From Angiostrongylus vasorum (taxonomy: Eukaryota > Nematoda > Chromadorea > Rhabditida > Metastrongylidae): a stretch of DNA of 64,000 nt. The DNA lies in assembly GCA_018806985.1 (NCBI GenBank), contig JADANN010000221.1, forward strand, positions 1-64,000. The letters run 5' to 3'. Below are positions 24,465 to 58,676 of this stretch, in pieces. Each line of letters begins with the position of its first letter. Positions within the stretch are counted from its first letter, which is position 1. The position numbers were made by a program, and so were the translations under genes. The notes under the pieces were generated by a model, which saw nothing but the letters and a program-made list of their open reading frames with translations, ran no database searches and was not told the DNA's origin.

Positions 24465-24660
24465 TGAAACTGAGATATTTGCAAAGCACCAGACCACAGG
24501 TGTCTGCGGTGAGGGAACGAACGCGCTGTTTTACTCTTTCCGGGGTCTAACGCGTTCACCACCACATCATGCGGGTCCTTCGTGTCGCATGTCTCTCAGC
24601 TAGTTCTATCGATAGACTCCATCAGCAATCACCCGTCTACACGTCACCAGTCATGTAGTT
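24465..24660 (-). repeat. SINE-C copy
   Basis: Inverted family sequence: gagatatttgcaaagcacca, gtgtctgcggtgagggaacg (B box) and gcgttcaccaccacatcatg (A box), then ctctcagctagttctatcga and cagcaatcacccgtc. Confidence 0.72.
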
Positions 24661-26979
24661 ACATCTACGGTCCCTTGCACTATTTGTGGGAGGCCATCTA
24701 TTCATCCAAACATATCCATACAAATGTTGATCAGCAATCTAACATCTGGAGGAATAAGAAATTGCAAATTAAAAATTATAGCAGGTTTTGACATTACCAC
24801 AACCGTAACTTTACTATAAAATCACTCTCAGTTTGTAAATAGACCTATCTGCCTCTCCGTCTGTAAATGGAACCACCTCCTCCACGTAACTCATTCTTTC
24901 CCTTATGGAGTGCGGCGTCCTGCAAGTGTGCCTGACTTCTTCAAATGACACGGCCGATGGACACCAGTTAGGTCTTCAATCGTCTTTGTGAGCTGCCTGT
25001 GGTCCCCAATTTATTCCACTCAGTAAGAAGACCATCACAATTCTAAGATGAAGCTCCTTATTTCGCTGTTTTTTCCAAGAGGATTTACGCAATCTAGGAA
25101 ATCAACTAAAGTATAACTATTACAACGTACTACATGATCGAGTTACTTCACACTAGCTTCATAGTTAGCTTTATCATTAGGCTTTCTATTCGCCTACTTT
25201 ATCTGTTCGCGAAGCAACCAATAACAAAAAGGAGAGAAGGGAAATAATTAAATTATTATCTCTACAATCGATGTGCTAAGCCTTATAACAGAACATTTAC
25301 TGTAAACAACTTTAGCTCCATCACAAGCGTCTCACAGAAACTTCACGATAACATTTCGAAGGTTCGATCTGTGGTGATGACGTCAAGTGGATGTCATCAA
25401 CCGCTGTGGATCGGTTAATGCGCAAAATTGCCTATTAGCGTGTATGGCGTTGTCTTTTAATTCAGAGCCAGCACTAGCGAATGAACAGTTCCCCAGTTAT
25501 TTTTTGCTCATCTCCTATGTGAGTTTACGAAAATTCACTTCCCGACCACTTCCAAGCAGGTTTCCATGGTTCGTAAGGCCATAAATCTTGCAGGGGAAGC
25601 GCGAAATGCTTTCGCAGGGATTCGGAAGGCTCAACGAAGCTATGAACCGACTAGTAAATCACGAATTAGGACTGCGCAATTGAAAAAAATAACCCCGCTC
25701 AACCTTTGTGAAAATCTAAAGAAGATTTTTTTCGGAGACTTTAAAAAATGACATGTAGTTCAAGTGGCAATGAAACTGAAAACAATGAAGGAGCATTGTA
25801 GATTCTTCTCATTTCGGTTTTTACCTTTTTGTGGCAACATTGTTTTTTCCCTCAATGGCTTGCAGATTCACCGAGGCGAGAACGTATTACGTTCACCGCT
25901 CCGGAATAACCAGCGACTGTGTAACAAAAGCCGTTTGTGCGCTGCTTAGCAGAGTTACCCAGAACTCGGAATAAATTATATACTTCCATCTTAAAACCCG
26001 GCTAAGACTGAAACAATGCGAGGAATCGTTGTGATCTTAGAAGAAACCTAGTCGCAATTCGAGGAACTTCTTCCTAATTCAGAAGAGCTGTTAACTTTAT
26101 TTGCTGCAGAAGGTCTGACAATGTGCTGGAGTCTTTGGTACGAAATTCTCGGAATCCTAGGAAGAACAACTTGACAAGCCAGAGAAATGCTAATCAAAAG
26201 AAAATTGTGATGGGACAGATAAAACTCCTGAAGGCATATCACCCAAATGTCCAAATAATAGGCTAAGTGGGAACGCCAACAAGTTATGGAACTTTAAGAC
26301 GTAGTTCTATAGTTTTACAAACATTGACATTATTTCTAGCATTATTTCACTTCAAATATTCCTCTAAGTTCTTTTCGTTTAGCGAACAATTTTCAATTAT
26401 TCAAATGCATTCGTTGTTTTCTTCGGCTGGCGTTAATTCCGTGGGATTCAATAATGAGCTCCTGCCTTCCCGATGAGTGTAAAAACTATTCTGGCATAAA
26501 AACACCAACATCCGGTGCTAAAATGTTTCAGAAAAAAAATTGTCTCTATTTTTCTGGCCCTATCCAACGTTGATTGCGTTTCAGAACGTGTTTATTCTTC
26601 AGATTCGTGTGCATTCAGATTGCGATTGTTGATAGGCCAGTAATAATCGTATATTTTCCTTCTTCTCAACTCTTCTGCTTGGATTCTGTCGTGTTTTGGG
26701 AAACCATTCTCGAAAAATTTGAAAAATTCAAGCCCTGGGACTGGTTTATTTTATTAATTGTGACCTATCCAAAATGGCTTTCAATGGCCCAAATGGAAAC
26801 CGCAGGCCAAAGCACACCCAAACTGCATTAGGCGCATCCTTTCAAAACTTCCTCTTAATTTTTTTTGTGATCTAAGGCTGTTACAAAGTACATAGTTAAC
26901 CATCCTATTGATTTAAATGATTCGATTGATTTCAAAAACCGACTTTTTTTTAACCTCGGCATTACTAATCAACACGTAT
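24661..26979. other. no supported gene
   Basis: A basic open frame at 25566-25751 (+) (VRKAINLAGEARNAFAGIRK) follows a cag acceptor-like triplet but has no matching context. Otherwise only short frames. Confidence 0.45.
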
Positions 26980-27385
26980 ACTTACTTGATGCTTGAACGG
27001 CCCGTCCTCACTGGTTGTGCTGGCCTTAGCATAATGTCCATTTTTCGGAGATTTGCTAGTTAAGCCATTGTGGTTCCCTGGAATCCCGAGGTCAGCTTGG
27101 CCAAAGTCTGCCCCAGGTCGCCACCACCACAGGCAGTCGCAGCCCTTGTGGATCAGAAGGAGATTTGCCACCATGCGACTTTGATACAAGGACGTTGGTG
27201 GGTCCTGGTATTGGCTTACTCTTAGCTAGGCTTCTTAATGGAAACGCCGGACTCCTCCTCAGCTTCGAAGACCCTGCCAGTGGATGGATCCTCCCACTCG
27301 CATGAATCCTCCTCCCGTACGTCGCAGCTCGACACCCAGGAACACCTCCTAGCCGTGATGAGTCGGTAAACCGTTGCGAGGAACC
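26980..27385 (-). repeat. repeat A copy
   Basis: tacttacttgatgcttgaac at the left, cctggaatcccgaggtcagc and gccaaagtctgccccaggtc inside, gagtcggtaaaccgttgcga at the right. Confidence 0.65.
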
Positions 27386-27414
27386 AATACATATTCTTCC
27401 ACTAAGTATTTAAT

Positions 27415-27537
27415 TCATATTGTACTTGCATATTATATTGCATTTACATTACTATATAATATATTATACTGTATTATATTTGTACACTATATTATATTTG
27501 TAATTACATATATTTATATTATATAATTATATTTTCA
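27415..27537. repeat. AT-rich low-complexity tract
   Basis: Almost pure A/T with repeated tatatt and attata units immediately after a repeat A copy. There is no reading frame and no sign of an origin beyond composition. Confidence 0.7.
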
Positions 27538-30204
27538 TTTCATCGACCTTTTGTCAGCTCATCAATGAAAAGAATACGCGTTGATTCAATCCAGTTCAAT
27601 GCAAAAGGTATATTGTGAGAAGTCGTATTAGCAGTGCAAAATGCAATTTAGGACTTCATTTTACACACAACCTACTCCTGGAACGTTAAAAAACTCGCAC
27701 CTTATAGGTTTTGCACTTAGGGATCTTTTCGTAGCAGATCCAATGGCTCGCTTTTGCGCCGCACGAGCTACACACGATTGAAATTGGATTTGTGCGAGTA
27801 AAGGGTATCAGTGGGGATTAGTGGGAAGTAAGCGACATAGATAACATCCATATGTGCCTGTCTTTCACTTGAATAATCGCTTTGCGGAGTCTTCCAAAGA
27901 TCTTTGCTAACAGACAAAACGCTTTTCCAATGTTCTCTCTGAAGAAGGAAGCCTTGTCTTCACACATTTCGTGTCCCGTTGAGTGCTCCATATTTTTTCT
28001 TTTCGTAAATTTATGATGAGAAATATGTTTACCAATGAAGCATCGTAACCTGTGTTATGATGCATTAATGCACTTTTAGCCTATACAGTGCTTTTGAGGG
28101 TCTACTTATGTATCAAACTAGGGCTTTTACCCTCTTAGAGAAGCGTGGTACCGATTTGACGACTCTAGAAGAATAGAGAGCTTGCATAAATTTCTTGAAG
28201 CACTGCGTCGAACCAACGACGAGATCATTGCATGGCAGCTCTGGCAATGCCTCTAGCCCCATTCTTTACTATTAATACACTACTGTAATTGATTGTTTAG
28301 AAGGTAAGGAATAAAGTTAACGACGTTTATGACTATAACGTTAGAGGTACTGAATAATCATGTCTTATGTATATTATACGTATGAAGTACGCTAGTCAAC
28401 GCTCAAGAATTTTGTAGGTCATCTTGCCTATTAGAGAATCCAGTGTTTCATCGTTCACCCACCATTTCGCTAAGAACTAATCAAACCTTGGGAAGTGGAT
28501 AACGTAGCCGGTGGAGATTGAACTGCTGCTTGTCGAGCGTTTACGACTAGAGTCAGTCTTTTGTCTAGCTAGACGGTCACTTTATTCTCGCATGGTGTGA
28601 TGGTGATCGCGTTAGCCCCGGAGAGGGTAATGGGGTGTTCGGTCCTCATAGCAAACACCAGCAGCCCGGAGTTTTGCAAATATCTCAACATAATTGTCGT
28701 TATATTTCATATAATGCCCTGCCATTAAAAAAAGAATAAGCAGCAAATAAAAAGTGACGACATTTTAATCTCTTGTAGCATTTAGTTAGAACACCATTCC
28801 GATAAGGTAAATGAACCGTATTTTCGTTGCAGGCTTTCGTTTTCGTTTTCTTGTGAAATTACTTGCCAATTCTAGAGCATGTGGGGCTATCGATTCTCGA
28901 TCCTTTATCCTCGATGTGCTGAAAACCTCAGCATTTCTGCCGTCATTTCAAATTCACGGGACTTACCATAATGGTATAATCATAATCCCATCATTATCGG
29001 TGCCTATTGAACACCGGCATTCAAATTAAAAGCTCTTTACAAGTTTACTTTCATAATCTCCATGTGTTTCGCAGCAGACGACATCCATTTGGTGGCTTCT
29101 GGTGTTTGAGCTTCACATTTAGTAACCCCTGATTCGTTTAAGTCCACCAATTTTTTCCAAATTAGGTTGGAATTTCTTAAGTGAGATGGTATATCGAAAC
29201 TGTCATTTTGTGTAATCCACTTAGCATGAAACGTATTTTAGCAAGAACAGAAAAAATTAGCCTAGATAGGATAAAATTCGCTATGATCTCTATGAAAGAT
29301 CACTATAATCCTTGCGGAAACCCTTAGTAATGAAAAATTTTGTTTGTTGTTTTTGCCAAGAAGCTTAAAGACATCTTGGAACATTTTCCTGAAGTGGCCG
29401 TGAGTGTTCCATCAGTTTGTATGCCTTTTGGATGCTTGTATTAATAAGTGAACATGACTGAAGAAGAATGAGTTTAGAATACAAACAGGTGTTATCCAGT
29501 GTTTCGATCAATATCTTCATCTGCTTTCTACTTCCCTAGGCTGAAGTGAAAACCTCTCTCTTCCCAGTTCCTTTTGTGATGGGGGAGAAAAAAATTCCAC
29601 GCCAGTTCTTTGTGTAGTAACCGCTTCCATTTAAGAACGTCGTCTTCACAACTTCCTAGTCATTAGATTGTCACGAAGGTTCTGGGCGCCTTTAATCGTG
29701 AATTTCAAGCATAACTGTCTAAGCTTATTGCAAACTTGATCTGCAGGAAATGGAAGTGTGGAAGAATTTCTTAGCTACTATAAATATGCTCATTCCATCG
29801 CGGAAGAGTTCTAGGCTTGTACACCAACGTGTGAATCTTCTGGAGAAATTTTCAGCAGCTTTTTGATTCTTTGAGGTTTTTCACCATGTGTTTCTTAATA
29901 TGTTTGTTAGTGAGATGTTCAACGAAATGCTGGAACAGGTACGCTTTCGTATTTTTCTCCACTCCCAATTCTTTCAACAAGCACTGTTAGTAACGATTCT
30001 TATGCTTGGGCGCTCTTGTGTGACAGAATTTGGGCTTTTCCCCATTGATTGATGCCACAATTGCACACGTCCTCATTTCTGATGCACTTTGTGCTGACAA
30101 TAGTTCATCGCTGTAATGGCTTCGTGAGAATCTGAAACGTCATGGCAGGAAATTTCATCTTGCCGAGCCCAAAAAAGTCACCATTACACTTTTAACACAT
30201 GTAC
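27538..30204. other. no supported gene apart from a SINE-C copy
   Basis: 28580-28760 is SINE-C. Around 29400-30100 the - strand holds stop-ridden Lys/His-rich frames (for example NKHIKKHMVKNLKES) that could be an old transposon, but no family motif is visible. Confidence 0.4.
28580..28760 (+). repeat. SINE-C copy
   Basis: gcatggtgtgatggtgatcg (A box), ggggtgttcggtcctca (B box, decayed), gttttgcaaatatctcaaca, and tail agcagcaaataaaaag. Confidence 0.68.
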
Positions 30205-30445
30205 AGGTGATTGCTGAGGGCATTGATCGATAGAACTAGCTGAGAGACGTGCGAAACGAAGGACCCGCATGGTGAGGTGGTGAATGGGTTAGCCGCCGGA
30301 AAGAGTAATAACGCGTTCGTTAACCAAAGCAGACACCTCTGTTCCGGAGTTTTGCAAAATATATCAGCATCATTGTGGTTGTATCCCACGTAATACCATG
30401 CCGTGAAAAACTCTAAAAGGCAGTAAATAATAAGTTCAAACTTTT
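30205..30445 (+). repeat. SINE-C copy
   Basis: caggtgattgctgagggcat, tagctgagagacgtgcgaaa, the A box in ggtgaggtggtgaatgggtt, the B box in cgcgttcgttaacc, and tail ggcagtaaataataa. Confidence 0.72.
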
Positions 30446-30964
30446 AACAGAAATTTTGCTTTGGAAAGTGCTTCGTTGCTACATTTCCAACCATGTGTCG
30501 TTATATCAAAGAGAATTCAATTTTTCTATCATGCTCAAATTCAAAAAAAAGTCGTCGTTTCTAGAAGTGCAGGATGATTTGATAAGGGCAATTTTATATA
30601 TAGTCATTTTCTTTAAACAGTTCTCATTCTTTGGTTTTCTTTTGACTTCTTCGCTTTTGCGAGCTGTTCCACAACGATCGTCTTGCTTGAGCCTTCTTCT
30701 TGCTGCATTTGTTTACGTCTTAAGCTCGTCATCCTCGAAGACAGTACGTAATGAGCCTTTTCGTCTACGTGATTCTCAACTCCGTCATGAATGTTTTGTT
30801 ATTGTTGTCTTACCCTATGCTCGTCAGTTGATCTCTGGTCAAAAGCAGCATTAATCTTTTTGAGATGTTTCCGTGGCTTCATGTCCAGTTTCGAATCCGT
30901 ACTGGCAGGTCTTTCCTCTACTCTTGTTTGTTTTATTTAGCTGTTAATACGCCCCCATTTTCGC

Positions 30965-31110
30965 ATTTATTCGGATCCCAGCACTTCCTGCATTCGATTA
31001 GTTTCCTCGCATCTATCGTGTACAAAGATCCTCAAACTTTTTGGGTTTGGGCACGGCTGCTGCTTGACCATTGTAATCTTCTTTATGGAAATCTTTGAAC
31101 GCTGGTCGAG
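30965..31110. repeat. repeat E copy
   Basis: gatcccagcacttcctgcat, tcgattagtttcctcgcatc and aaagatcctcaaacttt resemble 14585-14644 plus 15043-15130 (a copy split by the SINE-C pair) and 40665-40830. Type unknown. Confidence 0.4.
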
Positions 31111-31509
31111 ACGATTCTCTGCGGAGTTGTTCCGGTGTTGAGCTTCCAACTTTATATGAATACCAAGTCGTTGTGAATATTAGTCTTTGTAGCTGCCACA
31201 CGAGTCTTTTTGTGTGTAAGTCGCTGAGTCGAACGCCTTGAGACACGGGTTGCAACTTTTATGATAATAGCAGCAATAACAACAATAACAGTAGAGCGAA
31301 GTATATGGACGAGTTAGGCGATATGAAAGAACTGGGTGGACACTGGACGAACCCTGCGAACACTCGAAGACGAATGACCATGGGCTGTCTGTATTACTTC
31401 TGTAGTGGGTGGAGCTTTGCCAGAGGGAACTAAAGACAGCGCCTAGAGAGAGGTTCTAAAGGTTTTTTTCTACTAGCACAATCTGATAGAACTACATGTG
31501 AAAGTGCGC

Positions 31510-31725
31510 AGCTGCTCATTCGGAAACTTCTTTGGGACGGCAGATGCTGGAAAGCACCTTCAGCTGACTGCTGCTGATTCAGTGCCCGAACTGTCGGACA
31601 AAGAAGAGCAGTTTATTGAAAGAAGTTATAGAATCCCTTTCCAGCCAGCTGCGAGGCAACTGCATGAGACAGTGGCTAAGAAGCAATTTAGAGAAGATGC
31701 GAAGATAGATTTAAGAAAGTTACAG
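31510..31725 (+). CDS. orphan coding-like exon, unknown gene
   Basis: An open frame with a protein-like, highly charged composition: FGTADAGKHLQLTAADSVPE, LSDKEEQFIERSYRIPFQPA, ARQLHETVAKKQFREDAKID and LRKLQ, ending at a donor-like TTACAG|gtgaac. It is GC-richer than its surroundings. The 5' boundary is uncertain; tgcgcag near 31510 is a candidate acceptor. It lies 2 kb upstream of snt-1 on the same strand but bears no likeness to synaptotagmin. Function unknown. Confidence 0.35.
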
Positions 31726-32149
31726 GTGAACAAGAAACATACACTTATATAGAAAATAGGAACCATTTGATGAATATTTCCTATAGGAGTTCTGGGATAG
31801 TGGAACTAGAGCGTCCCAGTTGGATTTCAAGGACTTAACTCTTTCCAGACGCGCCTGGCATCAATTTCTCGACCTAGGATGGAATGCTTTGTTTCTGGTG
31901 CGAGGTCGAACCAGTACCATGCTCGTGGTGAAGCGCATTACTACCAATGTGCTATCGGTTCCATTTACTCATTTTATACATGTCCAAATTCAGATCAGCG
32001 ATTAAAACACATAGTGGGAAGAATTCAGGCGAAATCTTCATCTTAAAATAGCACGTATTATGAACACTTATGTCGAATTTTCACTTTGAACAGTCGATAT
32101 TTGGAAAAATAAACTTGAAATTGTTAACTTTTTTAATTACTGCCGACTA

Positions 32150-32460
32150 TTTTTCACCCCCAGAGTGTTATGTGAAACACGAGCACAATTATGCTGAGAT
32201 ATTTGCAAAACTCCGGACCACAGGTGTATGCGGTGGGGATCGAACACGCTATTACCCTTTCCAGAGGCTAACACCTTCATCGCCACACCATGCAGTTCCT
32301 TCGTTTCGTATTTCTCTCAGCTAGTTTTCTATCTATCCATGCCATCAGCAAGCACCCGTCCACGGGATTTATCTGCGAAGCACTAAATCGGCATTGAACC
32401 CAATTAATCTGAGGCTGTAGTTGAAATCACAATGTTAACTTTTTATTTACTTGTATTTAC
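32150..32460 (-). repeat. SINE-C copy, full length
   Basis: The most complete inverted copy, from the 3' part (gctgagatatttgcaaaact) through the B and A boxes, the leader (agcaagcacccgtccacggg, ggcattgaacccaattaatc) and the outer atcacaatgttaacttttta. It lies about 1.3 kb upstream of snt-1 exon 1. Confidence 0.73.
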
Positions 32461-33703
32461 TTGTGGTCGTGTTTCACATAAGTTAACATTATTTTCGCGA
32501 CAGCTAGTTTATCTCCTGCCCAACTCTTATCTGTTGAGAAGTCAATATTTTTTACGCATAATTTGACTTCTTTAAGATGTTTAGCAAGTCGTTTCCATTG
32601 CTGCCCTCACACTTCCTTCACTTTCCCATCATTGCGGCGTACAGCGCCCGCTGATGCTTCCGTCTCACTTTTTGTCCTATGTCTAAATTCACTTCTCGGG
32701 CTTTAGAAAAGACATAAGTCGTAATTTTAGGCCCAATTTTAAGCTTTACTTTTTTGAATCTCTTCGACTCAAAACAATTTCCCAGAGCAGCTGTCAGCCC
32801 TATTGACTTCCTTCTGTGGAGTACCTGACTTGGCATCGACAGATCCACATAGATCAAAAATTCACCACGGCAATCCCTCGCTCTCGATTTACCAAAAAGG
32901 GAATTACGTGTTTGAATTGATGGTCCTGCCGGTGGGTGAACGCCTCGTATGTAGTTCAAATCCAAATCCAGAAACGCTCTCTCACATCATCTGCGCTGCA
33001 AACCTAGGAGAAAATCTCACCCTAGGGAATAGCCGAACTAAAAAATTTTCGGTAATAGATGTCGTAGCTAGAACTATGAACGTTACACATCTCAAATACT
33101 ACAAAAAGAACTTTTTTTGAGAAATGAAAACCAAATGTTGATAGGTCTGCCAAGACGGGAACCTTGCTGGTCGCTCACTGGTTAGCTCTTGTGAGTTTCG
33201 TTTTTCGAAGAGAGTTTTCTCGTGGGTTTTGCCGCTAGGATTCACTGCGGCACCCGTCTCCGTATTGATTGCGCTTTCTCGTCGCTGAGCTCCTTCTCTG
33301 ACAAATCCTTTACCTGCACCGAAACGTCGCTGCCCTTCACTCGATTCCGGAACAATCCAGATGTGATTTTCTGTTCTTTTGACGTAATATTTTTCAGTAT
33401 TATTGTGCTTCCCTTGGTGGAGATCTATGTCTTATAATTACGAGTTCTGTGGTTTTCTCTTCCCGTTTGGCAAAGACGGTCACCTTATCTCACTATAGAA
33501 ATAATGGCTATTCACGCATTCTACCTTTACTTTTTCTACTCACCACTTTTGAAAACACGCTCCTCTCCTTGCTAACGACAAATTCCATGCTCACACCACA
33601 AATTCACATGTTTTAGTGAATCGTTTTTACCGCACCAAATGTTTCTCTGTCAGTTCTTCCACTGTTTCCTTTTGAAATCAGTCCTTAATGTCGTTCTCAT
33701 TTC
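32461..33703. other. snt-1 upstream region, no supported feature
   Basis: The stretch directly upstream of the first snt-1 coding exon. A 115-codon Lys/Arg-rich frame (32618-32965, -) is open but unsupported. I could not identify promoter elements by eye. Confidence 0.4.
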
Positions 33704-33718
33704 CTCATTTTTTTGCAG
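33704..33718 (+). promoter_or_regulatory. 3' splice (possible trans-splice) acceptor before the snt-1 start
   Basis: A T-rich tract ending in tttttttgcag lies 27 nt upstream of the snt-1 ATG. In nematodes this is the usual position of a spliced-leader acceptor. It could equally be the acceptor of an upstream 5' UTR exon, and no upstream exon could be recognised to decide between the two. Confidence 0.5.
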
Positions 33719-33745
33719 GTTCTAAAGTTAACCTCGGAAGTCACG

Positions 33746-56555
<22,810 letters not shown>

Positions 56556-57015
56556 TTCTGAATGCCTCCGTATCGGGCTTTTCATGCAAAAAAAAGCCTC
56601 TTTACTTTCATATGTTCTCAAAAATCGACGACCGTGTGCGTTGCTCGATCCTAAGGCTCCTCTTCTAGGGGTGTGAATTAGCTTCTCATGATCTCCTGTA
56701 TTTATGTACACGGTGTTCTCTTCCAAATACATAGTGTTATATTCTGTCAAGTTATAACCATGCCATGTTAACTTTGTAATTTTTGTTAAGTTTACTGTAT
56801 TGTATTTCATTGTATATGTAAACTAAGCAGTAAGATGTATAGTGGAGGTGGACGCGTCGCTGGTGTAGATGTGGGTAAAGCTACTTCTGAGTTCTTTTTC
56901 AATATTCCATTCGAGAAATTGATGTGTAGTTATAGACATGAGTGGAAATCGAGGCAGAATTTGAGCTTAATGTTGTGCTCTCTAGCATAGTTATATTGGC
57001 AAACGCCTTGCCATA

Positions 57016-57021
57016 AATAAA
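57016..57021 (+). terminator. possible snt-1 polyadenylation signal
   Basis: This is the first AATAAA on the + strand after the snt-1 stop, about 460 nt downstream. Position is the only support, and a variant hexamer nearer the stop could be used instead. Confidence 0.3.
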
Positions 57022-57514
57022 TCACTTCGCAGGGTGCAACAGCAAACAGAAAAAAAACGAAAGACGAAACCAATCCAGAAATTATGACTATGCCATCGTC
57101 ATGCATTCTGGATTTTCCGCAAAATTATCGGAAATCGTAAACCTTTTTTGGTGTGGAACCGACATTCACTGCTGAAAAAGTAGGAAGAGTTAACACTCGA
57201 AAACAACTCTATCCTAACTCCTCACATCGATTTGAGAGACGCTTCCCCATTTCTGGTTCAGACATTCACGATTTCCACGAAATTTGAACGACACTGAGAT
57301 ACATTTTAAAGTACCACGCTATTTTGATGGTCCCCCTTCTTACCAAGACTTGTTATCTCTTAGACATCGAATTTTATAAGAGGCCCAACAATTTGAACTA
57401 TTTCGGTCCCCTACTCAGTATTTTTTTTCGGTTCCCTACAATCTCCGTTCTAATTTCCTCTGTTTTTTTTATCGTTCACGACATCATTGGTGCCTAATGC
57501 GAACAAAAACTGTT

Positions 57515-57760
57515 AGTATTCTGACGGGTGATTGCTGATGGCAAAAGATCAATAGAACTAGCCGAGAGACATACGAAACGAAGGACCCGCATGGTGTCGT
57601 GGTGAGCGCGCTACTCCCCGGAAAGGACAACAGCGCGTTCGTTCCCCACCGTAGACACCTGCGGTCCGGGGGTTTTGCAAATATCTCAGCATCATTAAAG
57701 TTACATTTCGCAATATATACACTGCCGTTAAAAAGAGTAGGCAGTAAGTAAGTAGTTAGA
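57515..57760 (+). repeat. SINE-C copy
   Basis: tgacgggtgattgctgatgg, ctagccgagagacatacgaa, A box (TGGTGTCGTGGTGAGCGCG), B box (GCGCGTTCGTTCCCC), gttttgcaaatatctcagca, tail taggcagtaagtaag. It lies downstream of snt-1. Confidence 0.75.
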
Positions 57761-58590
57761 ATTGTTAGTATTCTATCAAAAAATCTCCATGTTTAGAAAT
57801 AAAAGTATGGATTGGTAGTTATTTCAGGAGTCGGTAGTTAGTTATTTCCGCACATCCACAATCTCGGACGGACATCGTGGGCGCTCCGCGAACGACTCAC
57901 TAACGTCTGAAAGTCAAAACGAAGCGAACACGTGAATCACGATGTGTCTGGCCATAAATATAAAGACATAAATGTCTACGATGTCCTTCACTTGAATCAT
58001 CTATTCATATATCGAAAACAGAATAATTTCTGTCATCGCATCACCAGAGAAATCCTCGGAAGAACTGTAAAACCAAAAAAGTGCGAACTTCCGAAACATA
58101 TGTGACGGCTGTAATTCACCTACATCACATAAAACGTATAAAAAGAAGTATAAAGACTGAAAATAATTTTAAAAAAAGCAGAATTTTCTGTAGAAGGTTT
58201 TTTTCTTGTTTATCCCGTATCCAAATGTAGAAACATTCTTGGAGAGTTCGATTCTCCTACTTATTAGTTGTTAACACTTAGTGCTAGCACTTAATGTCGA
58301 CACTAATCAGAATCGAGGAGAGATTAGGCACAACGAAAGAATACGTCCAGTAGCCGACTTATCCCAAAGGCACTGAATCACCAATACATTGCGTCCCAGT
58401 AGTTCAATCATTGCCACATCTCTACCCTGTTCCAAAAATGTCAGCTGACATGTGAGTTATAGGAAAATATATCGTTTCGAGCGACTACGGAACATTTTTT
58501 TCGTGTCTATGGCATTCAATTCTAAATTTTGCAAAATTATATCCAGGTCTCTATCAACCGAAAAATTCAATTTCACTTAATTGTATATAG

Positions 58591-58676
58591 TTAGTCCAGT
58601 CGGTGCGGGTAGCCTAGTGGTAGTGAGGCCGTTTAATTATACGCGAAAGCTTTGTTTCAAACTTCCACTGGACTAA
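58591..58676 (+). other. tRNA-like element bounded by 10-bp inverted repeat
   Basis: The A box TAGCCTAGTGGTAGTGAGG and B-box-like GTTTCAAACTT sit at tRNA-like spacing. The unit is enclosed by TTAGTCCAGT (58591-58600) and ACTGGACTAA (58667-58676), which are perfect reverse complements. A normal 7-bp acceptor stem next to the A box and an anticodon arm are not evident. It is probably a tRNA pseudogene or a single SINE head. Confidence 0.4.

Noticed and set aside
27415..27537. Replication origin or centromeric satellite
   Set aside because: Simple AT-rich low complexity without periodic units or other evidence.
30456..30854. A 132-codon + frame with hydrophobic stretches
   Set aside because: It begins at the end of a SINE-C tail, has AT-driven Phe/Ser/Leu composition and no recognisable splice context.
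32618..32965. A 115-codon Lys/Arg-rich - frame upstream of snt-1
   Set aside because: No splice sites, family motif or second copy; left as possible but unsupported.
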